Assembly (NCBI GenBank): GCA_000727475.1
Contig: KL647313.1
Coordinates: forward strand, 1,035,665-1,099,664
Length of the DNA: 64,000 nt
DNA from: Sarcocystis neurona
Lineage: Eukaryota > Apicomplexa > Conoidasida > Eucoccidiorida > Sarcocystidae
Direction: 5' to 3'
Made by a program: the position numbers and the translations under genes. The notes under the pieces were generated by a model, which was not told where the DNA came from, ran no database searches, and was given only the letters and a program-made list of their open reading frames with translations. Positions 39,201 through 54,200 of this stretch are shown one piece after another (the first letter of the stretch is position 1; every line of letters starts with the position of its first letter).

Positions 39201-42200
39201 GCAGCTTTATACAAGATGTACGCATACACAGATATACACACACACACATATACATACACACATACATACACAGACACATACATACATACATTCATATATA
39301 TATATATGTATAGCCCTCTAGCCATGTATGTGTATATACATATATGTATATGTACATACATGTATAGATATCTTCCTCTCTGTCTCTCTCTTTCTGTATA
39401 TATGTATATATATAGCTCTACAGAGAAGTAAACGTATACACACACATATATATACCTCTGTATCTCCTTTTATCAAGAATTGTGTGTATACGTGTCTACA
39501 GAGATATATAACTCTACAGAGAAGTATGCGTACACAAATACATATATATATATGTATAGCTTTATGAAGAAGTCTGTACATACGTATTTATATATATTTT
39601 CTCCCCCTACTACACAAAGAGATGTATGTCTCGGCCTCCCCAAAAGAGTTCTACAAATGTTGTTACTTCACCAAAGGCATGCCGCTACTTACGCAGCTTT
39701 CCACATATATATATATATATATACGCACAAATATATACATACCTACGTGTGTATATATACATATATATCTCGAGTACACATAATATATATATATATCTAC
39801 ACGTATAAAAATATTCATGTATACATATACATATATATATATATGTATATATACATATATGTATACACGTATAAACATATACATGTATACATACATATAT
39901 ATATATATATATTTCTTCCTCTCTCTGTGTCTCTCGAGTATATATACACATATACATATATACACACGTATAAACACATACATATATACGTTTCTCCGTC
40001 TCTCTCTCTCTCTCTCTCGACTGGTGCAACTTTCCACATACATAGATATACATACACGAACAACTACAAGCACATATATATATATATACACCCCTTCTTT
40101 ATCTGTCGCTTTCTGTGTTTTGCAGGTATTTTATTTAGGTAGGCTGCCCACAGAGTTCTCCTATCGAGAAAAAAAGTTTCTTTGCTCACCATCGCAGGCA
40201 CCAGCAACGTGCACCCCTCTGCCAACTCCCACAAATCTTCTGCTGCTGCTCTTCCTTCTCCGGCAGCTGCTGTCGCTCCTGCTTCTCCTGCTCCTGCAAC
40301 AGCATTCGAGCGGAGACTCCCTTCGCTGCTGCTGCTGCTGGCGCTGGTTCTTTTTCGGCGCCTTCCTGGGTCTATCCGCACGAGGAGCGGTCGTCCCATC
40401 TCCCCTTCCACACGTGTGAAGATGCTGCGCAGCTTTTCGTCCACTGCTGCTGCTGTGCTGTTTTCCTCTCGTTTTCTTCTTCGCTCGTCTCCGTCCTCTA
40501 CTTCTGCCTCTGCGCCACCCGCCGCAGCAGCACCATCCGCAGCAGCAGCACCATCCGCAGCAGCCTTTTCCTCCGCATCTGCTGCAGCTTGTTTGCCTTC
40601 CCGCGGTTGCAGCTCTTTTCTTTCTGCTGCCACTCTACCTGTCTCGTCCATCCCCATCATGGTCCGCCGCTTCTTCCTCCCTTCTCCCCACCGCTGCTGC
40701 GACTGCTGCTTCTCCTCCCCCCCCTCGTCCGCGGCAATGGCAACACCCCCATCAGCAGCAGCAGCTCCGCCAGCAGCAACTTCTCCTGCAGCAGCACCTT
40801 CTTCGCTTCGTTTCTCTTTTCCTTCCTGTTTTTCATGGCGACGCAGAAGTCTTTTGATTTGGCCGAGGAATCGACGATACCGCTGCATGCGGAAGAGGAC
40901 GTGGAAGTTGTAGAACTGCAGGGCCGTCTCACAAGAATAGTCCGCAGCAGCAACATTCGCAGCGCCCACTTCTGCCGCCAGCGTGTCTCTTAATTTCCCC
41001 ACCTGCTGCAGCAGCTCCTTCCGCCGCTCGAGCATGCGTCGCACGCGCCCGTGCTTCGAAAAGGAGAAATCTTCCTCCACCTCCTCCTCGTCCTCCTGCC
41101 CTCCCACCTCTGCTGCTGCTCCTCTTCCTCCTCCTCCTCCGGTGCTGCTGCTGCTGCTTCGGACGACGGAGAACAGCTCCTTCTCCCCTCGGCCGAGACG
41201 CAGCAGATGTGTCTCGTCCACGTCAAGAACCTTGATCTTCCTGAAGAGGTCGTTTAGCGCGGCGTTGCTGTGACTCACCAGCAGCACTCGTTCTTCCGGA
41301 TACATGTGGTACAGCAGCATCGCTATCTGCGCTGCAGTGTCTGTCTTCCCGCTTCCAGGGGGGCCGACGATGAGCGTCAGCCCCGGCTGCAGGCCCGAGA
41401 CAATGCTGCGAACTTGCTGCTGGGTGAATCTGCAGCGTCGCCAAGCAAAAAGAGACACAGACCGACCCACGAGAAAAGAAAATGAGCGGCTCGTCGGGGA
41501 AGAGAAGTCCACGTCAGCGATAAGAAGGGAAGGGCACGGGACGCAACCGGCCAAATGGCAACAAACGCCCCCCCATCGAGACGCAGGCACCTGCAGCAGC
41601 AAACGGTCACCACACCTTCGTCCCCACGCGCACGCAAAACACACACATGCGCATATTCCTCGCCAAAAAAACTTCACACACGCACACGCATACACAAAAA
41701 CGCATGCAAGCAGCTGGTCGTCGAAAATTATACCCGTGCGCCTACATAGATATGCATAGGGAGGAAGCGGACATTCACATGTAGAGAGACACAGGCACAT
41801 ACATAGGGGAGACGCATGCATTTGTTTACACATATACGTGGAGAGAGACATGCACCGGGTAGATGTGGACATTCATATATATAGAGAGACACGTACAGGG
41901 TAGACGCGGACGTTTATATGCATGTAGAGACATGGGTTGACGTATATACATATATATATGCATGCGTCGATGAATCTCCAGCCCAGCTGCCCTTTTCTCT
42001 ACAGATAGATATGTGTGCGTAGATATTCACAAAGATGTACGTGTCTCTTTTGCGAAGTTTAAGCGGAAAAGAACAAATATTGACCTCCACGTAAATGTGG
42101 AGGAGTTTGGATTGGCTTCTCTTGAAAAGGAAGCGCTCGCAGACCAACGGAGACGGAGGGACAGCAACAGACGTCCACTGCTCAACGACCACTTCATACA

Positions 42201-45200
42201 ACACGAGAACATATATATATTATACCGATGCATGCGGACGAAGAGACACACAGCAACACGTATATATAAATATAAATATATATATGGGCGGATGGACAGA
42301 GACACGCGTGATACGTACAGAGAAAGTACTGACGCGGAAAAAAGTCTCTATACATACAAACACACGCATACACATATATACATAAGTACATGAATTTGTA
42401 TAACATATATATACACAAACACACATATATACACCCAACTATAGGCATTTATGTATATACACATATATTATATATATACATACACAAACATATATGTCTA
42501 TATTTATAGATCTACATACACGAACACACCCACATACATATAAACACAGAAGTACACGCACTGATATGCACACACATATATATACATAGACACATACACG
42601 AACACATACATATACATATATATACGTATGGGCATTTCTATACACATGTATATATATTTGTAGACACAGACACAAATACACTCACCCCCATACACATTTA
42701 TACATACGGATACGTGTTTATATATGTGTATACATCTTCGTAGATATACACACACACATATATACATATACATGCGTCCTCTAACATATTCATATATCTT
42801 TGAAGATAGGACGCATGCTATATACAGAGGAATGTAGAGAGAGTAGACACACACACACGCACACATACACATACAACTATACGCATATATCCATATATAT
42901 CCATACATATATATATATATATGCCCGTGTATCTGTGTGTGTGTGTGTGTCTCTCTCTCTCTATATGGATGGATAGACACGCCTATGAATAGACATATTT
43001 ACACGTATACATGTCCGTGACCGTGACAACATATATTTACATATATGTACATACATAGGCGTGCGCCTGTACATACATACACATACGTGTATTTACATGC
43101 ATAATATGTACATATATATGCGCGGATAAGTGGACATAAGTTCACACGAATACATATGTGGGGGTCTCAGAGTATAGGTGTCTACATTTATATATATATA
43201 TGTGATCTCCTTAAAGAGGGTGGAGCCCTTACCGAATAGTATTCCTGTGTTTCTGTGATGCAGGAGGATAGGGCCCATCTCTCTGCACGGTGTACTCGTA
43301 GGCGGAGATTTTTTGCAGGGGCCTCTGATCCCCATCACTGCTGCTGCTGCACTGCTGCTGTTGCCCCCGCTGGGTCCCTGCTGCTGCTCCTGCAGCAGCA
43401 CCACCACGAGGCGACACATCGTCAAATTCGAGCCGCAGCAGCAGCGGCTCCGTCCGTCGCTTCTCCTCCTGCTGCTGCTGCAGTTCTCCTGTGTCTCCCT
43501 CCCGCGTTTTCTCTGCGCCTTCTTCTTCGTTGGCGACGGCGCGACGGCCGTTTGTAGAGGCGCTGCAGCAGACGCGGCTGCTGGCCTCCCCCGTCTTCTT
43601 CTCGAAGGAGAAAAAGGAGAGAGCCCCGCAGGCCCGTTCGCGGGGGAAGGACTCGAAGAAGTGCTGTCGATCAAGAAATGTGTCACGCATATCGAGCGCA
43701 TGCAACTGCTGCGGCAGACGCCAGTACTGAGCGCTGCCAGGGTCCCCGTAGCCAAGAAATAAGTCGAGAAGCCAAGAGGGAATAACTGCCTCCTCCGGGT
43801 GATTCATCAACGAACGAATCGTCGACAAAACGGCCTTAAAATTATTTTGTTTTGGCTGACGACGGACGAGCAAATTGAAACATCCATAAAAATCTACGAA
43901 TTCAACTCCTGCTGCTGCTGCTGTCTCAGCTGCTCCTCCTCCTCCTCCTGCCCCACTGGCTCCTTCTCCTCCTCCTGCTCCTCCCGACAGAAGAGAGGAC
44001 GTGCCTGCTGCAGACAGCGCTTCCACGTCCCGCATGTATTGATTACTGTCGAGCAACACCCGCACGACGCGCTGCGTCCCCATGGGCTGCCGTTCTAAAC
44101 AACCGCAGCAGCAACAAGAGCAGCACCAGCAACACAGAGATCAGCAGCAGCCCCAGCAGCAGCGACAGCAGCGGCAGGCGCAGCAGCAGCGACAGAGCAG
44201 TAGGGGAAGCCGGAGAGACTGCAGCAGCAGGGGCAGCAGCAACACCGATCCGGCAGCAGGCGCATTAGCAGCGACAGAGCAGCAAGGGGGGAAGCGGGAG
44301 AGACAGGAGGAAGACAGCCCGTTTAGCGGCAGCAGCAGCGGCAGCAGCAGCGAGGCCACCAGCAGAATTCGAAAGTCTTTGGCAGCAGCAAGAGAAGCAG
44401 CACAAAGCAGTCAGCAGCAGCGCCCGAGTGAAGGCGGCAGCGGCACCAGCGACTTTAATTGCGCGCGCCAACACAGCAGCAACAGTCTCAACCGCAGGAC
44501 TGTCCGCAGCCGCAGCAGCAGCATGACACGTATGCGAGGAGATTTTCTACCTTCTTGCTGGAGCAGCGGCCGTATCACAACGACAATCGCATGCGCACCA
44601 GCCGCAGGAGAAGCAGCAGCAGCTACAGCAGCAATTCAGTAACAAGAAGCAGCCGCAGGAGCAGGCTGCCTCGTCCGAGAGAAGAAGCAGCAGCAGCCCC
44701 ACGAATCAACTGCATCGCCCCGCCCTGCAACAGCAGCAGCTAAACCAGCGCAGTAGCGAAAACGAGGAGCAGCAGCGGTCCTCTTCCCGGACTGCTTTCC
44801 TCAGCATCATCGCTGTACGTCCAGCCGCAGCAGCAGCTGCAGACGCCGCAGCAGCAGCTGCAGACGCCGCAGCAGCAACACGTGCAGCAGCAGCAGCAGG
44901 TGCAGTAGCAGGAGGAAAACCGTCCCCAAGTATTGGTAGGAAGCCGTGAGAACACACAGACAATGACGACGAAGAAGGAGAAAAGAGAGGGAAGCGAGCA
45001 GAGACGTTCTTTTACCTGGTTCTTGTGGATTAAATTCACTGATGCATTTTCCGTCCTCATCAATAACTTCGACAACTTCGCAGCCCCGGACGGCAAAGAC
45101 TCCCCACTGCTGCGGAAACGGGTTGACCGCATGCAGACGCTGCTGCTCGTGTGTGGGGTGGCCGTCACGCAGCTGCTGCAGCTTCTTTTTCTTCTTCATC

Positions 45201-48200
45201 TCTCTCGTAGGGGAGGGGCCAAGGACTGCCACGGCGAAGAGTACGTCGTGTTGTCTTAGCGCATCCCACTCCCGCTGAAGTTGAGGCCGCAGCCCGTCGA
45301 GGTCTATGCAAATCTCCGCGTGGACTGCCGCCGGGACGGTCTCCCCTACCTGCGCGCGGTGGTGGCCACAGACACAGGAAGGAGAGTCGTTTCTACGAGA
45401 AGAGAGAGAAGGAGACAGACGGAGGCGACGGCCAGAAGGGGACGGAAACGGAAGAGGCGAGGGATACGCGAGGAGAAATTCAGAAGAGAAAAGCCGGGGA
45501 AAGGCATGCAAGCACCGGGAAGGAGACGAGACACAGAGACGGAGAGATACAGGCAGGCACATATACGGGCGCGACGGGAGGAGCAGCGACATTCGGCGAG
45601 AGTCAAGAAGGAGGAAGAATTGAAAGGGAAGTGAGAAGAGGCACCCACGGACGGGGCAACCCCGAGAAATTAAAAGCCGCGGCAGGCGGCAGACGAGGCG
45701 CAGCAGAAAACCGACAAAAAAAGGAACTGCAGCCCCGGGTGAGCAGCAGCAGCAGCAACAGCAGCAGCAGAGGCGCCGTCTGCGGCAGTCAACCATCCCA
45801 CAAACCGGAGGAAAAATTGCATATAAAAGTAGATTACACATATATAGAAAGAGGCAGAGAGACGCCCTATACATAATACATAAACATACATACATACATA
45901 TATACGTATATACAGGCTTAGATACATACACGTACGCATAGATATATACATACCTGCATACATATCTCTCTCCCTCAGTATATGTATATATATCTATATG
46001 TATGTACACAGATACATACACAGATAGACACATACATACGCGTACACGTATCTCTCTCTCTCTGTATATGCATACATAGATACCTAGACACATCGAATAC
46101 ATACACACAGACATATACATATGTATGTATATACATAGACACATATATATATACACATATATGTATATGTATGTACGCGTGTCCCCTTCTAACTGACTCT
46201 CTATCTCTTTCTCTCTCTGTGTCTGTGACCGTCCCGCAGGCGACTCCTACATATATATATCCTCCTGTGTTACAGAACAAACGCACGCCAATATATACGT
46301 GTGCATGCCTATTTCTTTTGCTTCTCTTCTCCCTCTTTTCTCCCGTCTCCACGCCTGTATGAAGGGAGACGAATAGACGAACACACAGTGCCTCGGCGTG
46401 TGTGCACGGGTCCGCAGACACATATACAAGTGCATGCGCGAGAAGACGACGGAAGAGAAGAAGAGAGGAAGAGAGAGAGCCGAAGCGAAGGAGAGCAGCA
46501 GAGACAGGGGGGGAGAGCCGGAGAGAAGAAGACAGAAGGAGACGCAGCCAGAGGAGGGAGACGGGAAACAGCGACGAGACGGAGACGCGACAGCAGAAGA
46601 CAACGAGGGAGGCAGGGAGGAGGGGGGAGACGGGGAGAAGGAGGGAGACGGGGAGACACGGAGGGAGACACAGAGACAGGGAGGGAGACACAGAGGAGGA
46701 GGGATACGGAGAGAAGGAGGGAGACAGACAGAGAGGAGGGAGACAGGGAGGGAGACAGAGGGAAAAGAGAGGAGGAGGGAGGCAGAGACACGGACAGAGA
46801 GACAAGGAGGGATACACGGGGAGACAGGGAGGGAGAGACAGACAGAGGGAGAAGGAGGGAGGCAGAGAGAAGGAGGGAGACAGGGAGACACAGACAGAGA
46901 GACAGGGAGGGGGACAGAGAGAGAAGGGGGGAGAGGGAGGGAGACAGAGAGGCCAGACAGAGAGAAGGAGGGAGACGGAGAGAGGGAGGGAGACAGGGAG
47001 ACACGGAGGGAGACAGAGAGACAGGGAGGGAGACACAGAGGAGGAGGGAGACGGAGGCAGAGAGGGAGAAGGAGGGAGACGGAGACAGAGAGGGAGAAGG
47101 AGGGAGACGGAGAGAAGGAGGGAGGCAGAGAGAAGGAGGGAGGCACAGGTAAGGAGGGAGACGGAGACGGAGACAGAAGGGGGGAANNNNNNNNNNNNNN
47201 NNNNNNNNNNNNNNNNNNNNNNNNNNNNNNNNNNNNNNNNNNNNNNNNNNNNNNNNNNNNNNNNNNNNNNNNNNNNNNNNNNNNNNNNNNNNNNNNNNNN
47301 NNNNNNNNNNNNNNNNNNNNNNNNNNNNNNNNNNNNNNNNNNNNNNNNNNNNNNNNNNNNNNNNNNNNNNNNNNNNNNNNNNNNNNNNNNNNNNNNNNNN
47401 NNNNNNNNNNNNNNNNNNNNNNNNNNNNNNNNNNNNNNNNNNNNNNNNNNNNNNNNNNNNNNNNNNNNNNNNNNNNNNNNNNNNNNNNNNNNNNNNNNNN
47501 NNNNNNNNNNNNNNNNNNNNNNNNNNNNNNNNNNNNNNNNNNNNNNNNNNNNNNNNNNNNNNNNNNNNNNNNNNNNNNNNNNNNNNNNNNNNNNNNNNNN
47601 NNNNNNNNNNNNNNNNNNNNNNNNGAGGAGGGAGACACAGAGACAAAGAGGGAGGGAGACAGGGAGACAGACGGAGACAAGGACGGAGGCACAGAGAGAA
47701 GGCGGGAGACAGAGGGAAGGGAAGGGAGACGGAGACACAGACAGAGAAACAGGGAAGGAGACGGAGAGACAGGGAGGGAGACGGAGAGAAGGGGGGAGAC
47801 AGCGAGAGAATGGGGGAGACGGAGACACAGGCAGAGAGAGACGACGGGGGAGAGACAGAGAGAGAAGGGAAGGGAGACAGAGAGAGAGAGAGAAGAGAGA
47901 GAGAAGATGTGGCTCCGGAGAAAACTGCAGCAGGACGTTCCGCGGCCGCTGTTTCGCCACTCTTCAAGCCACACGATGCATGCGTCACATCATCCTTGGT
48001 GAACACATATGCAGATAGAGAGAGACGGCTGCTGCTTGTGTTTCTTCTTTCACATAAGCCTCCGAACGAAAAGGAAAGGGAAAGCAATTTCCCTCCCCTG
48101 TGTCTCTCTGTGTCTCCCTGTCTCTCGAGAGCCGCCTCACGAAACGATCAAATATCCTCCCCTCTTCAAGTAGCGGTGCTTCGGCTCCGAGGAAATGAAG

Positions 48201-51200
48201 GAGAGTGACGGAATGCGAAGAATCTCCCGCTTTCCCCTCTCCACGCAGACCGGCTGCTCGAGGCAGACACGACGCCAGCGCAGTGTCTCTTCTTCTTCTT
48301 CGAAAAACGGCTCAGCAGTTGAAGTCGCGCATACATCAACGGCAGAAGGGGGGCGCAGGAGCACCGCGAAGAAGCGAAGCGCACAGTAACGGCGGAAGCA
48401 AAAAGACATGAAAATACACAAGAAGGCGAGAAGAAGAGACACGTAGAGAGACTGCTGCTGCAGTGTTCTCCCGGTCTCCTCCTGCATGCCGCGGCATCTA
48501 CAAACGGCAGCTGCTTCCCCCGGCTTCGCCCCCCGCTGTCTCCTTCACATACTCTTCTTCGTCGTCGACTTTCTCTTTTCTTGGCTGAAAGAGAGACCGC
48601 GTTGAGAGAGTTCTCCACGGCACATAGAAGAGGAGCAAAAAAGGTGGCTCGTCTTCCTTGCCTCGTAGCTGCTACTACCGACGGAAGACGTGCATGCGCC
48701 GCCCTTCTGGTCCCCGTCTGCTGCTGCTGCTGCTGCACGTCCCGCAGTTACCGCGGTCGCAGCGGAGGAACGAAGGCCCTCATCACCAGTGCCACACACT
48801 TCTCTCATATCCTCCTCTTCTCTTCTCGCTCTTCTTCTCTTTCTGTTTGTCTCACTTCCACAGATCTCCACACAACACAGCAGAACTTTTGACTTCTCTC
48901 GCCGACACTCCCTTCCTCCCCAAATTTATCGGACTCACCTTCGGCTTCTCCACGGTAACAACGCTGAGCCGTACGATCGGCAGGCCCATCCGCGCCGACC
49001 CGTCAAAGACGGTCTCCCAGTCCCCTGCCCGCACTTCTGCTGCTGCTTCTGCTGCTGCTGCTGCTGCGTCTTCTTCTTCCTCTTCTTCTTCGTGGTCCGC
49101 CTCTCCTTCTCCGGTGCCAGAAGCAGCAGACGCAGCAGTCGCCGCAGCGTAGGGCCCGTCACGGCCGCTGCGGACGTTCCCACCGAAAGCCCCACGGCCC
49201 GTCGCCCCCTCCCCCCATCCACGCGTCGCCTGCGAGACAACCGCCGCCGTCGCCGCCGAATACGACGAGCCGTAGGCACCGACGACTCCGCCACCACCAT
49301 ACGGCGCTCCCGACCGTCGCCGTCTCCGCGGACGCATGCGCTCCACCACGTCTTCGAGGTCTTCTCGTACTTCGTACATTGCCTCAAGTCTGCGGCCGCC
49401 GGCGACCAGTTGCATGCGCGCAGCACACACACACACATACAGAGGAGAAGTGACGAGCCCAAGACAGAGACATACATACATATGTTTCACATATATACAT
49501 ATGTACTACACATATATACACATATTAGACATATATATATTAGATATATACATACACATATACTATATTTGCAAACATATATATGTATTAGATATATGCA
49601 TATATTATATATATACACACATATATTAGTTATACACATATATATCATAGGTGTGGATCATATGCCTGTCTACGTAAATCAACGAATACATACACATATG
49701 TATTACATATGTGAATCACATGCAAGACAAGTCAAAATCACATATATACGCACACACTTATATACACATATATATATTTATATCTGTACGAGGATCTTAG
49801 CCATCTCTGTACCCCGTTCCCCCCCAAAACGTACACAAGAACGAAACATACATATATATGTACATATTTGTATACTTAGTATAGGTCTTCATCATATGGA
49901 GACTATCGTACAGTATATACATATATATGGAGAGACACAGAGAGAAGGAGAAAGCAAGAGGAAATACACATACATATATACACACATATATATACACTTG
50001 TATAGGAGGTCTGGATATTCACTATACGTACTCCATCCCCACAATATACATATATATATATATATATATATAGGGAGAAGACACAGAGAGAGCGGCTCTC
50101 GAGCAAATACTACATAAATTAAATATATATATATTAAATGTGTGGATCATATGTCTCTCTGTGTGTGCATGCGCGGACTTGCACCAGGTTACGTCAAACT
50201 TCCATATATAGAAACAACTGTGCCTACATATATATGTATATATGTGGTTGGATCTATACGAGTATTTTCACCGTTTATTCCCAACTTCTACAGGAGATGC
50301 ACATACACATAAGGAGGAGCAGGAAGAGATACAGACCGGAGAAAACATATATGTATTTGGATATGCTCGCTGGAGATTTACTCCATGTACTCTACACCGC
50401 ATGGCCACACATATATATAGAGAGAGAACGCATGCACACATATATACACACATTTGTATGTGGTGTATGGGACTCCTTATATTCACTCTATGCCAGAGTA
50501 TATATAGAGAGACGGTGAGAAATAGAGACAGAAAAGGAGAGGGAGACATATGCATATATATCTGTGTGCCCTGTATGGGGATTCACTCTATGTATACCCG
50601 ATACATACATGTATACATCTATGTGTATATGTACAGAGACAGAGAGAGACAGGAACATACATATACACATACGTTTACATACTTCTATACGATGTAGGGG
50701 GATTTTCTCCTCCTGTTCTATTCCTGGTCCACACACATATATATGGAGAGACACACCCACGGGACACAGAGTCGCACAGCAAGACAGACCCACACACACG
50801 TACATATATGTCTACGGTGTGCGGGGGGTTATTTTCCATGTATTTACCCGATCTATCAATTACCTACATAAATATATATAGAGAGAGGGAGACCTGAATT
50901 GAGTGGAAACTCGTATGCAAGGATGCGGACAGCTAATGAGACAGAGAGAACCGAAGCGAGGGGGGCCCCCCACGCGCGCATCATATCCGCAGGTGTTGGA
51001 CAGCAGCACGGAGTCGGCAATGCGCGCCTTCCGGCCTCCCTCAGCAGCTGACTGCTGGCAACACAGCAGCAAGGGGAGAATGACCGAAAAAAGAGACACG
51101 GAGACAAAACGAGAGAAGCCGGGAGACGGAGACGGACAGACATACACGGAGACACGAAGAGACACACAGAGACGGAGACGGAGACGGGGGGTACACGAAG

Positions 51201-54200
51201 ACGGAGACACACACAGAGAAGAGACGTCAATAAACGGAGAAAAAAAGCCATGCGTACTCATCACACAGATGTAGACAGCGAGACACACATATATATAGAC
51301 AAAGAGTGAGTCATCTATATATTCATAGGTGCCCCTCTGTCTGTGTCTCCCTTGGTCTCTTTCTTTGATAAATACACAGAGACACATACGCGTGGACACA
51401 TAAAAAGACAAAAGAGCCTAAGATATATATACATATATATATATATGCATATGTGTACATCTATACGCATATTATGGATGTATATGTGTATACTTACACA
51501 CATATGTATATATTGATATGTATATCTGTGTCTGACTTTTCTCTGTTTTTGTCTTGCTTTGAACAAGACAGGGAGAGACACACGTATAGAGAGAGAAGAA
51601 GAAAAGAGCCGCGAACATATGTTCGTATGTATATACATCTGTGTGTAGCTCTGTTCCTGTTCTGTCTCCTGAAACGGACCTGAAGAGATTGAAGTTCCTG
51701 AGAAGATAGTCGTGGACGGTAAGAAACTGCAGATTCAATTTGGGCAGGGCAAGGGCACCTTCGGCTGCGGCGTGCTGCCAGGGGGACGGCAGAATCGCCT
51801 CATTCCAGAGTTCCTCCTCTGTAGGGTAGAGAGACAGGTCGTTGAGCTGCTGCAGCTGGTCCGGCTGTCGCTGAAGATACTGCAGCAGCACTTGCAGCAA
51901 ATACTCCCGCACCCACCGCTTGCTCCTAGGCCGCCAGGCCGGCGTCCACGCCTGCAGAAATTCTCCTCCTTCCCCTGCTGCGCCGCGCCCCCCCGTCCGC
52001 GCCGCCGACGCTGCAGAGCTGCTGCTGCTGCCGTCCCCCGGCCCACCGGCACCGGCAGCAGCAGCAGCAGCCGAAGACCCCCCAGTCGACGAAAGGGGAG
52101 GGGCCCCTGACGCGTAACAGCGCAGCAGAAGAAGACAGAAGGGAACTGCTGTCAACAGCAACAATGCAGAAGACACACCCGTAGGCAATCTCTCACACAT
52201 CACACACATCAGTCTACCCACACACATATGTGTACGTATACCCGCATATAGATAGATGTGTATAGCCATGAATATACACATATACACGTTCACACACATA
52301 TACAAATATATCTAGACCTGTGTTGTCTGCATGTACACTATATACGTAATTATGTACACATACATATATCTATGCACACATACACGCATATACATCTCTC
52401 TTCGCTATCTACATAGATACACATGTATATATCTACGTACCAGTTCATATCCCATACATATCTATGCGAATGCATACACACGTATATATGTGCTTATATA
52501 TATATACCTGTGTGGCTGTATTTATCTCCCTCTCTCTCTACAATATAGACATGTATATATATATGAATACGTCTCTGTCCACAGGCTCGGACACACATAC
52601 ATCGCTCTCTATACATATACACGTATGCATATACCTATCATCATAAGCACCCATATACATCTCTCCCCACTATCTATACATACACGTATATATAAATGTG
52701 TACGAGTTTATATCCATACATATATATATACACGTAAATGTATACCCATGTAAATGTGTGAATGTATTCACATATCTATCTATCTATCTATCTATATAAC
52801 CTAACTATCTACGTATCCATGTGTCTGTGTAACATGCCTAGGGACACACATACCCACACATACACAGAGACACATCTCCGTCTCTTTCTGTACACAAAGG
52901 CGTATGTATATATACCCCTCCACACACGCATATATGTAAATACAGGTTGGTGTGTATATACGTGTTTAAATAAGTATGTACGTATCTGTGTATAGACGTG
53001 TATGCTTTCCGTGTAGGGGGGGGGGCATATGTGTGTGGTCTGTCTTCGTTGAAGAACTCTGCGAGGACAGGAGGAGAGCAGCACGGAGAGGCCGCAACAG
53101 CAGCAGCAGGTGTGTCTCTTCTTCTCTCGAGAAACGGTGCGCGGCACCATTTTCATCTGCGTCTCACAACGAAAACAAACTCATAAACATGCGTGAATGA
53201 CGACGATGAACAGGGTAACGTACACACACATACGCCCCATTCAGACGGCGAGACACGGAGACGGGGAGATGGGGAGACGCACGGGAGTACATACATATAT
53301 ATATGTGTGTGTATGCTTTTGAAAGGGAGAGGTGCATTTATGTGTATGTATACACGTATATGTATATGCTGAGACGGGCAAACAGAGAGATAGAGGGGGA
53401 CATATACACCCATACATACATATATATATACTTCTTGAGAGAGGGACAGAGAGAACAAGAGAGATGCCTTTTACATACATATACATATATATATATATTC
53501 AGACTGAGGAAGACGAACAGCAAAAGACAGAGAACGGTACACATATATATATATATGTATATACACTGCTTGGAGGAGAGATGCATTTCATGCATATACA
53601 CTGGGACAGATAAACAGAGAGAGACACAGAGGGGCACATACATAAATATATATATATATATGTATCCTTCTTGAGAGAGAAAGAGAGGCGCATTTACGCA
53701 TATGTCCATATATATGGAAACGTGCAGGCACATAGACTCTTCTATACATACATGTGGTATGTATCAAGAGAGACTCGGGTGTGTGCCTTTATGTATATAT
53801 AGAGAGAAGATGTATATATATAGGGAGAGAAAGACAGAGAGAAATGTACTTATGTGTACGAATATGTAGAGACGTGTATCCACATATATATGTTGTGTCT
53901 ATACCCAGGTTGATAACAGCAATATCTATGTATTGCTGATAGATACGTATATGTGTAAAGATGTGTGTTTGTCCGTAGATATTGATGACAGCAAGAGAGG
54001 GGGAGAGACGAGCGACGGGCAAGCATCTCCCTAGACATACGGATATAGAGATGGAGAAAGACATGCTCACGTACATTTGTATATACAGGAAGATAGAGAC
54101 ACAGACGCAGACACACATACCTACATATACGGGGAGGGGACACAGAAGCAGAGAGAGGAGAGCAGCAGCAGGAGCAGCCGACGCAGAAAGAGAGACGCAG

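Larger units (their letters stand above)
37511..43232 (-). other. Aquarius introns 8, 9 and 10
   Basis: Intron 10 (37,511-38,216) is CAG-rich and has one of the densest CTG runs (38,080-38,210). Intron 9 (38,441-40,189) and intron 8 (41,430-43,232) are mostly TA/CATA microsatellites (39,000-40,090; 42,190-43,210). No embedded gene is seen. Confidence 0.55.

Noticed and set aside
32898..41429. UPF1, senataxin or another SF1 helicase as the identity of the minus-strand gene
   Set aside because: The VEEAAQ motif II, the [18 protein letters not shown] block and the long conserved N-terminal and barrel regions ([20 protein letters not shown]) are specific to Aquarius.
45975..48087. Frames of 500-660 codons on both strands around 46-48 kb
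   Set aside because: Same reason: GAGGGAGAC repeats plus N. The real coding part nearby is only Aquarius exons 6 and 7.
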